Below, piece by piece: positions 8,451 to 15,137 of a DNA stretch of 64,000 bases. The stretch spans positions 1 to 64,000 of the forward strand of contig NZ_RHOF01000016.1 of assembly GCF_003946445.1 (NCBI RefSeq), given 5' to 3'. Within the stretch, counting starts at the first letter, position 1, and each line of letters opens with the position of its first letter. Origin of the DNA: Loigolactobacillus jiayinensis (lineage in GTDB: Bacteria; Bacillota; Bacilli; Lactobacillales; Lactobacillaceae). The position numbers and the translations under genes were made by a program. Under the pieces are notes generated by a model, which searched no databases, was not told the DNA's origin, and was given only the letters and a program-made list of their open reading frames with translations.

Positions 8451-8479
8451 ATTGTAAATCGTAAACTAGTAAATGTTAA
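8451..8479 (-). promoter_or_regulatory. Promoter of the small membrane peptide gene
   Basis: On the minus strand TTAACA (8479-8474) and TACAAT (8456-8451) are 17 bp apart, each one base from consensus. The start point would be near 8444. An inverted repeat CCTGTA/TACAGG (8447-8442 and 8429-8424) overlaps the start point and the first half of the SD, and could mask it. Confidence 0.6.
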
Positions 8480-8511
8480 GCGCTAAATATCTTTTATTGA
8501 AATCTTGGCAT

Positions 8512-8575
8512 AAAGACTGTTTATTTCTAACGATTGATAATCAATCTAATTAGGAGTTTAACGGTCTTTTTGTCT
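8512..8575 (+). terminator. Terminator-like hairpin downstream of moeA and the small peptide gene
   Basis: AAAGACTGTT (8512-8521) pairs with AACGGTCTTT, enclosing a perfect inner hairpin GATTGA-taa-TCAATC (8532-8546), and a T-rich run follows. This is the first convincing plus-strand terminator after moeA. The operon mRNA may therefore run antisense through the whole small peptide gene before stopping here. Confidence 0.55.
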
Positions 8576-8647
8576 ATTTTTAACGGTTGCCATTTATTGT
8601 TTATGCTGTAATTTAAATTTTATTCGCAATCTTTTTTGAAAAGGGGG

Positions 8648-8676
8648 TTGACGCTTTCTTAGACAATTGTTATACT
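8648..8676 (+). promoter_or_regulatory. Promoter of the aromatic amino-acid operon
   Basis: TTGACG (8648-8653) and TATACT (8671-8676) are 17 bp apart; transcription should start near 8683, shortly before the leader-peptide SD. Confidence 0.75.
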
Positions 8677-8707
8677 AATGCCATTCAATTCTAAGGAGTT
8701 TTTAATC

Positions 8708-8782
8708 ATGACGCAAGCAAACCGAATGTGTACATTAATATCACAATCGAATACGTATTATTACTATTGGTTCTTTAAGTAG
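8708..8782 (+). CDS. Aromatic leader peptide (24 aa, NTYYYYWFFK C-terminus)
   Basis: An ATG with AAGGAG 9 bp upstream opens a 24-codon ORF ending in NTYYYYWFFK-stop. Four Tyr, one Trp and two Phe codons stand in a row (8756-8776), far beyond chance, directly upstream of genes for the common aromatic pathway and phenylalanine synthesis. This is the design of a leader peptide that senses charged tRNA-Tyr, tRNA-Trp and tRNA-Phe by ribosome stalling, as in trp and phe operons of enterobacteria. The peptide itself probably has no function once made. Confidence 0.85.
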   Translation: MTQANRMCTLISQSNTYYYYWFFK

Positions 8783-8911
8783 TGTTTGCACCGGCAAGCT
8801 AGGTGCAGACACGAAGTCTGCATCTATGCGGAGCCAATAGTCTTTAAGCGTGTATTAAAAACTTGGCCACATAGATGATTTCAAAAAATCAGCTGTGTGG
8901 CTTTTCTTTTT
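8763..8911 (+). promoter_or_regulatory. Ribosome-mediated transcription attenuator of the aromatic operon
   Basis: Four interacting segments can be drawn. Segment 1, ACTATTGGTTC (8763-8773, inside the Tyr-Trp-Phe codons), pairs 11 bp with segment 2, GAGCCAATAGT (8831-8841). Segment 2 plus its upstream CATCTATG (8821-8828) can instead pair with TTGG (8863-8866) and CATAGATG (8870-8877). That second pairing uses the 5' arm of the terminator 8866-8881/8886-8901, which ends in TTTTCTTTTT. Stalling on aromatic codons blocks segment 1 and frees segment 2 to form the antiterminator; free translation allows 1:2 pairing and termination. Two small hairpins at 8787-8822 lie between. This is drawn by eye; no energies were computed. 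Confidence 0.8.
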
Positions 8912-8953
8912 GGGGAACCTTTTTTAGGCTATTTCTCTATAAAAGAAGTCTAG

Positions 8954-8991
8954 GGTCGCACAGCAAACTATGTTGTGCGACCTTTTACTTT
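8954..8991 (+). terminator. Second terminator-like hairpin just before transketolase
   Basis: GGTCGCACA (8954-8962) and TGTGCGACC (8974-8982) form a perfect 9-bp stem, followed by TTTTACTTT. It lies after the attenuator and only about 20 bp before the transketolase start. It could be a second terminator, or an mRNA 5' structure near the RBS. No antiterminator partner was found. Confidence 0.45.
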
Positions 8992-9010
8992 GACCTATGG
9001 AGGGATTTAT

Positions 9011-11044
9011 ATGTTTGATGAAACAGATCAGTTAAGTGTTAACGCGTTGCGAGCTTTAAGTATTGATATGATTGAACGGGCTGGTTCCGGCCATCCAGGA
9101 TTGCCGTTAGATGCGGCACCGATGGCTTACGTTTTATACAGCCGGCATTTACGAGTTGATCCAAAGAATCCAGAATGGGTCAATCGCGATCGTTTTGTTT
9201 TATCCGCGGGGCATGGTTCAGCACTACTTTACAGTATGTTACACCTAAGTGGTTTTCCAACCAGTATGGCTGATTTAAAACAGTTTCGTCAATTGCACAG
9301 CATGACACCAGGCCATCCCGAACATGGCGTCGTCGCGGGAGTTGATGCCACCACTGGACCGTTGGGACAAGGCCTAGGTATGGCAGTCGGCATGGCGATG
9401 GCAGAAACACATTTAGCAGCACAATACAACACACCGCAACAACAGGTTATCGATCACTTCACTTATGTCATTTGTGGTGATGGCGACTTGATGGAAGGCA
9501 TCTCCCATGAAGCAGCTAGTTTAGCCGGTAATTTAAAGTTAAGTAAATTGATTGTGCTATATGATTCAAATGATGTCTCGTTGGACGGTGATACTGATCG
9601 TACTTTTTCCGATGATGCGCAGCAGCGTTTCGCAGGCTACGGTTGGGATTACCAAAAAGTTAGCGCTGGCAATGATTTAGCCGCGATTGATGCTGCAATT
9701 ACCGCAGCTAAAAAAACTGCGACACCAAGTATGATCGAAATCAAAACGACGATCGGTTATGGCGCACCTAAGCAGGGCACACATTTAGTTCATGGTGCAC
9801 CATTAGGCCAAGCTGATCTCGCCGCCACTAAGCAAAGTTTAGGTTGGCAGGCAGCACCATTCACGGTACCAGCGGCCGTAACGCAACGTTTTGCGGTTCG
9901 AGTACAACAACGTGGACAAGCGGCACACCAACAATGGCAAGCGTTAATGGCGACTTACGCTCAAGCTCAACCGGCATTAGCGGCACAATTACAGCAAGCT
10001 TTGGCACAGGATCTGCCTAAGAATTGGTTGACTGATCTACCACGTTACAAAATGGGCGATGGTGAAGCCGGCCGCATCACCAGTCAAAAAATGATCCAAG
10101 CGCTGGCCGCTAAAATTCCAAGTTTTTGGGGTGGTGCAGCGGATCTGGCTTCATCAAATAAAACTGATATTGCGGCTAGTGGTTCATTTAGCGCTGAATC
10201 ACGGCAGGAACGTAATTTAAACTTTGGCGTACGTGAATTTGCTGAAGCGGCAGCAATGAACGGAATTGCGTTGCATGGTGGTAGTCACGTTTTCGGTGGG
10301 ACTTTCTTCGTTTTCTCGGATTATATGCGCGGTGCCATTCGTTTAGCGGCCTTGCAGCATTTACCAGTGACTTATATTTTCACCCATGACTCAATCGCGG
10401 TTGGCGAAGATGGACCGACCCATGAACCAATTGAGCAGCTGATGAGTTTACGCTCAATGCCTGGTATCAGCGTAATTCGGCCAGCTGATCCCAATGAGGC
10501 GGTGGCTGCTTGGCGTTTAGCGATGACCACCAGTGATCGACCAACTGTGTTAGTATTGACAAGGCAGGAATTAGCCGTGTTACAAGGTAGTTTAAACCAA
10601 CCAGATGGGGTTAGCCGCGGCGGTTACGTCATTGCGCCGCAGCAACGTAAACAAGCCGAAGGAATTTTAATTGCGTCAGGTTCAGAAGTGGCTTTAGCCA
10701 TTGATGCACAACGGAAATTACGCAAGTTTGGTCATGATGTGGCGGTGGTTTCGCTGCCATGCTTTGACCGTTTCATGCAACAACCCGCGGCTTACCGCGA
10801 ACAAGTTTTACCACGAAATGTGCGGCGGCGCGTTTCCATGGAATTAGGCGCTACGCTTGGTTGGGAACGGTTTGTCGGTTTAGACGGTATCAGTATTGGT
10901 ATTGATACTTTTGGTGCCAGTGGCCCAGCCGCGGAGGTATTAGCTGAGTTTGGGTTTACCGCCGATGCAATCGTTGCGGCTTACCAAAAACTATGGCGCG
11001 CTGATAATATGATACAAACACCGATTCAACGGAGTGTGATTTAA
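9011..11044 (+). CDS. tkt: Transketolase
   Basis: Thiamine-diphosphate enzyme that interconverts pentose phosphates with sugar phosphates and makes erythrose 4-phosphate. 677 residues. ERAGSGHPGLPLDAAP at the N-terminus, GHGSALLYSMLH, the ThDP/Mg motif GDGDLMEG, and in the pyrimidine domain VREFAEAAAMNGIALHGG are all present. The ATG at 9011 has GGAGGG at 6 bp; the longer frame opened at 8975 would start inside the upstream hairpin. It is the first gene of the aro operon and its stop overlaps aroE by 1 bp. Its likely job is a supply of erythrose 4-phosphate for DAHP synthase two genes downstream. Confidence 0.93.
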   Translation: MFDETDQLSVNALRALSIDMIERAGSGHPGLPLDAAPMAYVLYSRHLRVDPKNPEWVNRDRFVLSAGHGSALLYSMLHLSGFPTSMADLKQFRQLHSMTPGHPEHGVVAGVDATTGPLGQGLGMAVGMAMAETHLAAQYNTPQQQVIDHFTYVICGDGDLMEGISHEAASLAGNLKLSKLIVLYDSNDVSLDGDTDRTFSDDAQQRFAGYGWDYQKVSAGNDLAAIDAAITAAKKTATPSMIEIKTTIGYGAPKQGTHLVHGAPLGQADLAATKQSLGWQAAPFTVPAAVTQRFAVRVQQRGQAAHQQWQALMATYAQAQPALAAQLQQALAQDLPKNWLTDLPRYKMGDGEAGRITSQKMIQALAAKIPSFWGGAADLASSNKTDIAASGSFSAESRQERNLNFGVREFAEAAAMNGIALHGGSHVFGGTFFVFSDYMRGAIRLAALQHLPVTYIFTHDSIAVGEDGPTHEPIEQLMSLRSMPGISVIRPADPNEAVAAWRLAMTTSDRPTVLVLTRQELAVLQGSLNQPDGVSRGGYVIAPQQRKQAEGILIASGSEVALAIDAQRKLRKFGHDVAVVSLPCFDRFMQQPAAYREQVLPRNVRRRVSMELGATLGWERFVGLDGISIGIDTFGASGPAAEVLAEFGFTADAIVAAYQKLWRADNMIQTPIQRSVI

Positions 11045-11910
11045 TGATTGATGGTAAAACACAGTTATACGGCTTTTTCGCGCATCCCGCGCAGCATAGC
11101 TTATCACCACTGATGTACAATACAACCTTTGCTCAACAGCAAATGAACGCCGTTTACTTAGCCTTTGATTTTACCGCTGATTTAGCAACAGCAGTGGCCA
11201 GTATGCGTGCACTAAACTTTGGTGGAGCCAACTTATCGATGCCATTTAAGGCACAGGTGTTACCTTTGTTAGACGACATTGCACCGGAAGCAAAAGTGAT
11301 CGGCGCAGTTAATACGATTGTTAATCGCAACGGTCGTTTAATTGGTCATAGCACGGACGGACCTGGCTTTTTCGCTGGATTAGCGCAACAAGGACAACAA
11401 TTTATCGGTGCGCATTTAACGATTCTTGGTGCTGGTGGCGCTGGCCTAGCCATTATTGCGGCAGCTGGGCAGGCGGGTATAACCAGTATTGATGTGTTCA
11501 AGCGCCGCAATGGTACCTATGCCAGTGTTGCCGCTAAACTAGATGAGATCATGGCGGCAACCAACGTTACCATTCACTTACATGATTATGCCGCGGTGAC
11601 TGAATTAACTAGTGCTATCAGGCATAGTGATTTACTAGTTAATGCAACTAACATCGGGATGGGCGCTAGTGTCGCACTACCTTTGCCGCTGGCAGTCCTC
11701 AACCAGATCACGCCAACAACCGTGGTCAGCGACGTGATTTATTTTCCCAAAGAAACGGCATTTTTAAAGGCAGCGCGACAATTAGGTTGTCCCACTTACA
11801 ACGGTTTACCGATGCTGATCCAGCAAGGCGTGTTAGCGTTCAAACTGTGGACCGGCGCTGAAATGCCGCTACAAGAAGTAACCCAAGCACTAGAACAACA
11901 GCTTTACTAA
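11044..11910 (+). CDS. aroE: Shikimate dehydrogenase
   Basis: Reduces 3-dehydroshikimate with NADPH. 288 residues. SLSPLMYN near the N-terminus binds shikimate, and the catalytic Lys lies in ANLSMPFK, a variant of the usual NVTxPFK. STDGPGF replaces the more usual NTDGxG, and the cofactor loop is GAGGAG. These variants resemble the AroE-like/YdiB paralogs that several lactobacilli carry, so quinate activity is possible. The place in an aromatic operon, overlapping tkt by 1 bp, argues for a biosynthetic role. Confidence 0.88.
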   Translation: MIDGKTQLYGFFAHPAQHSLSPLMYNTTFAQQQMNAVYLAFDFTADLATAVASMRALNFGGANLSMPFKAQVLPLLDDIAPEAKVIGAVNTIVNRNGRLIGHSTDGPGFFAGLAQQGQQFIGAHLTILGAGGAGLAIIAAAGQAGITSIDVFKRRNGTYASVAAKLDEIMAATNVTIHLHDYAAVTELTSAIRHSDLLVNATNIGMGASVALPLPLAVLNQITPTTVVSDVIYFPKETAFLKAARQLGCPTYNGLPMLIQQGVLAFKLWTGAEMPLQEVTQALEQQLY

Positions 11911-11937
11911 AAAATAAGATGAGAATGAGGTTATCCT

Positions 11938-12939
11938 ATGATTATTCAATTAAAAGCAAATGCAGACGAACAGATTGTTACCGGCTTAATTGCCCGCTTA
12001 AAAGCAACACCAGCCACGGTGATCCGAATCAAGAACCATTTGGCCATTCCTGAAGTTAAAACAGTTGAGTTATCAGCTGCTGAAGCCAGCGCAGTTGCTG
12101 AAGTGATTGAAAAAACACCAGCTGCAGTTTTAGGCAGCCGTTTATTCCAGCCAGAAGATACCATCATTAAATTACCACATTCTATTGTTGGTGGTAAAGG
12201 TAACTTCACAATGATGGCCGGCCCATGCTCAGTTGAATCAGAAGCACATGTTCGTAAAATGGCTAAAGTTGCTAAAGCAGGTGGCGCAACTATCCTACGC
12301 GGTGGTGCGTACAAGCCACGGACCTCGCCATACAGTTTCCAAGGTTTAGGCGAAGCCGGCTTGAAATACTTGCGTGAAGCAGCAGATGAATTCGGCATGG
12401 ATGTGATCACCGAAGTTATGGATGAAGATCATGTTGATTTAATTGCGCGCTACACCGATGTTTTCCAAATTGGCGCACGTAACATGCAGAATTTCTCCTT
12501 ATTAAAAGCAGTTGGTAAAACTAACGTGCCTGTCGCTTTGAAACGGGGCATGGCTGGTTCGATCGATGATTTACTAAACGCATCAGAATACATTGCGGCT
12601 GGTGGAAATCATCAAATCATGTTGTTAGAACGTGGGATTCGGACGTTCGATAATAAGTACACGCGTAATACCTTCGATTTAGCTGCTGTTCCTGTTTTGC
12701 AGAAGTTGAGTCATTACCCCGTTATTGTTGATCCTAGTCATGCGGTCGGCGAATGGGATCTGGTCACACCAATGGCCCATGCTGGCGTTGCTTCTGGTGC
12801 TTCAGGGATGATCGTTGAAATTCATGATGATCCAGAACATGCTTTCTCCGATGGCCCACAAGCATTAAAACCTGACACTTACATGAAAATGACGGAACAA
12901 GTTTTTGCCATTCGCAAATTAATGGATAGCTGGGAATAA
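11938..12939 (+). CDS. aroF: 3-deoxy-7-phosphoheptulonate (DAHP) synthase, type I-beta
   Basis: Condenses phosphoenolpyruvate with erythrose 4-phosphate, the first step of the shikimate pathway. 333 residues: an N-terminal ferredoxin-like domain (about residues 1-70), which in related enzymes mediates feedback inhibition by Tyr/Phe, then the TIM barrel. Barrel motifs: AGPCSVES, RGGAYKPRTSPYSFQG, QIGARNMQNF, VDPSHAVG and EIHDDPEHAFSDGPQ. No chorismate mutase domain is fused. SD GAGGTT in a short gap after aroE. Substrate supply (tkt) and transcriptional control (leader peptide) belong to the same operon. Confidence 0.92.
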   Translation: MIIQLKANADEQIVTGLIARLKATPATVIRIKNHLAIPEVKTVELSAAEASAVAEVIEKTPAAVLGSRLFQPEDTIIKLPHSIVGGKGNFTMMAGPCSVESEAHVRKMAKVAKAGGATILRGGAYKPRTSPYSFQGLGEAGLKYLREAADEFGMDVITEVMDEDHVDLIARYTDVFQIGARNMQNFSLLKAVGKTNVPVALKRGMAGSIDDLLNASEYIAAGGNHQIMLLERGIRTFDNKYTRNTFDLAAVPVLQKLSHYPVIVDPSHAVGEWDLVTPMAHAGVASGASGMIVEIHDDPEHAFSDGPQALKPDTYMKMTEQVFAIRKLMDSWE

Positions 12940-13132
12940 TTAGTGGGTATCTGAAAAAAGGACCGTGCGATTATTCTTTGTAGTAAGGCCGCTTCAGTAA
13001 GCGCGCTAAGCAGGTTGACGTTATAAGTACTGAGTCTTACTTGCTAGGAAGATTAAATTAAGCGCTGGTGTTTATTCGGATTTGCTTGCACTAAAACAGT
13101 GCAGTTCAATAATTATTGAGAAAGAAGGCAAT
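12940..13132 (+). other. 193-bp intercistronic gap between DAHP synthase and aroB
   Basis: Unusually long for this tightly packed operon. It holds an AGTAAG/CTTACT inverted repeat (about 12997-13050), a small hairpin TGCACT-aaaac-AGTGCA (about 13087-13103), and a weak TTGACG-like -35 near 13016. I see no convincing -10, terminator or T-box. An internal promoter or processing site is possible but not shown. Confidence 0.35.
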
Positions 13133-14221
13133 ATGTTGCAAGAAATTGAAGTTAAGTTACCCCAAAAGAATTATCCGATTTATATTGAAAATGGTCTATT
13201 TACGCAGATTGGCACGTTAGTCCGAAAACACTGGGCTAAGGTTCAGCAGGTGGCATTGATCAGTGATAGTAACGTGACACCACTTTATGCGGAAAAAGTA
13301 CGCATCCAACTAGCCAACGCTGGCTTTCAGGTTTACCTTTATACTGTCACTGCGGGTGAAGCGGCCAAATCATTAGGTGTCGCCTCTTTATTATATGATG
13401 AACTACTCGGTGATGGTTTCACCCGGGGAGCTGGTGTGATTGCGTTAGGCGGCGGCGTTGTCGGTGACTTAGCGGGGTTTGTCGCTTCAACTTTCATGCG
13501 CGGGTTAGCCTTTATCCAAATTCCGACATCATTGCTCGCTCAAGTTGATAGTAGCGTGGGTGGTAAAACAGCGGTCGATTTGCCAGCCGGTAAAAATTTG
13601 GTGGGTACTTTTTATCAGCCTGATGCTGTTTTAATTGATCCCGCAACCTTAACCACGTTATCACAGCGTTATTTAGTTGAAGGCTACGCTGAAGTGGTTA
13701 AAATGGCGGCCATTGCGAGTACTAATTTTTGGCAGTTAATTGAGCAGGTGCAGTCTGTACCGGCAATCATTGAACATGCAGAAGCTTTAATTAAAGCTAG
13801 TGTGACTTTTAAAGCTAAAATTGTTATGGCTGATGAAAAAGAAAGTGGCTTACGCCAGATTTTGAATTTTGGGCATACTTTTGGGCACGCAATTGAAGCT
13901 GGTGCTAATGGTGCGTTGGCGCACGGTGAAGCGGTCAGCATCGGCATGGTCAGTTTGACGCAGTGTTTTGAACATGCAGGCTTAACACCAGCTGGGCTGA
14001 CAGCTAAGCTACGTCATCAGCTAACAGCAGTTGGTTTGCCATTAACCAGTGATTTGATTGGGCAAGCTGATTTTTATAACCGTATTGCTAAGGACAAGAA
14101 AAATCATAACGGGCGGGTCAACATGATTTATTTGAAGGCAATTGGGCAACCCGCAATTTATCCATTAGCTTTAACTGACTTACCTGATTTTGTGAGCCAA
14201 CATTTATTGGAGGAAAAGTAA
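13133..14221 (+). CDS. aroB: 3-dehydroquinate synthase
   Basis: Converts DAHP to 3-dehydroquinate with NAD+ and a divalent metal. 362 residues. LGGGVVGDLAGFVAST, PTSLLAQVDSSVGGKTAVD and NFGHTFGHAIE hold NAD-, substrate- and metal-binding residues. The ATG at 13133 has AGAAGG at a normal distance; a frame opened at 13082 has none. The stop overlaps pheA by 1 bp. Confidence 0.94.
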   Translation: MLQEIEVKLPQKNYPIYIENGLFTQIGTLVRKHWAKVQQVALISDSNVTPLYAEKVRIQLANAGFQVYLYTVTAGEAAKSLGVASLLYDELLGDGFTRGAGVIALGGGVVGDLAGFVASTFMRGLAFIQIPTSLLAQVDSSVGGKTAVDLPAGKNLVGTFYQPDAVLIDPATLTTLSQRYLVEGYAEVVKMAAIASTNFWQLIEQVQSVPAIIEHAEALIKASVTFKAKIVMADEKESGLRQILNFGHTFGHAIEAGANGALAHGEAVSIGMVSLTQCFEHAGLTPAGLTAKLRHQLTAVGLPLTSDLIGQADFYNRIAKDKKNHNGRVNMIYLKAIGQPAIYPLALTDLPDFVSQHLLEEK

Positions 14222-15060
14222 TGGTACCCCATTTGGCGGTGTTGGGACCAGCAGGGACATTTAGTGATGATGCGGCGCAACAATACTTACGCCAACATCA
14301 ACTGGATTGGCAACTAACTTATTACAATTCAATTGATCAAGTCGCGGCTAGCATTCAAACTGGTACTGAATATGCCTTGTTGCCACTGGAAAATACGTTG
14401 GATGGCTATGTACAAAATACACTGGCAATTTTAAGTTATGCCGATTTACAAGTTGTTGGCGAGACTTTGGTACCAGTCCGTTTTTCGTTGGCAGCGAAGG
14501 CGACTAGTTTAGCTGAAATTAAACGGGTTTACGTGCAGTTTAAAACCAAGGGGCAGTGTGAGCATATTTTAGCGCAATTACCGCAGGCAGAACGATTGAC
14601 TACAGAAAGTAATATGTTGTCCTTTAACAAGTTAAAACAAGCCACAGTAGGTGATGCAGCCATTATTCCGCAAGCACGGTTAGCCCAATTACCGGCGACC
14701 TTCTTAAAGCTAGCTGACGTCACCGATACTGATGAGAACTACACCCGCTTTATTGTGGTTAAAAAGCAAACGGCACCTTTGGTACAAGTGCAACCGTGGA
14801 CACAAGATTTTCGCGCCTTGTGCTACGTGACGCCGCAAACGGATCATGCCGGTTTGTTAAGTATGATTTTGCAAGAATTTGCGCAACGACAGTTAAATTT
14901 GATTGCAATTATGTCACGGCCAACGCGGCGCGAGCTTGGCCAGTACCGTTTCTTTATTGAAATTGGTGGTCGAGCGGGGCAATCAGCAACATTGGCGGCT
15001 GCTTTTAGTCAGTTAGCCCAGCAGCATCAGGTTAAATATTTAGGCAGTTTTGCCCAATAA
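14221..15060 (+). CDS. pheA: Prephenate dehydratase
   Basis: Makes phenylpyruvate from prephenate. 279 residues: periplasmic-binding-like catalytic domain (GPAGTFSDDAA at the start; the TRF motif in NYTRFIVV near residue 180) and a C-terminal ACT domain. In the ACT domain the Phe-binding ESRP motif reads MSRP and the GAL motif reads AGL, so feedback inhibition may be altered. SD GGAGG 6 bp upstream. It closes the aromatic operon; tyrA, aroC, aroA and aroK are not seen nearby. Confidence 0.9.
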   Translation: MVPHLAVLGPAGTFSDDAAQQYLRQHQLDWQLTYYNSIDQVAASIQTGTEYALLPLENTLDGYVQNTLAILSYADLQVVGETLVPVRFSLAAKATSLAEIKRVYVQFKTKGQCEHILAQLPQAERLTTESNMLSFNKLKQATVGDAAIIPQARLAQLPATFLKLADVTDTDENYTRFIVVKKQTAPLVQVQPWTQDFRALCYVTPQTDHAGLLSMILQEFAQRQLNLIAIMSRPTRRELGQYRFFIEIGGRAGQSATLAAAFSQLAQQHQVKYLGSFAQ

Positions 15061-15137
15061 AATTTATTTTCAATTCCCTTGCATTTTCATGAAAGTCCTT
15101 GTAGACTATCCACTATTGTCTAAAACGAGGTTTGAAA

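Noticed and set aside
8431-8460. Plus-strand promoter TTGTCT-18-TAAATC that could drive an antitoxin RNA toward the 8512 terminator
   Set aside because: Both boxes are weak, the spacer is long, and the RNA would start downstream of the peptide gene's own start point, so it would not cover the peptide mRNA.
11946-12410. 154-codon open frame on the minus strand within the DAHP synthase gene
   Set aside because: It lies entirely inside a clear DAHP synthase gene, shows no recognisable motif, and arises from codon bias.
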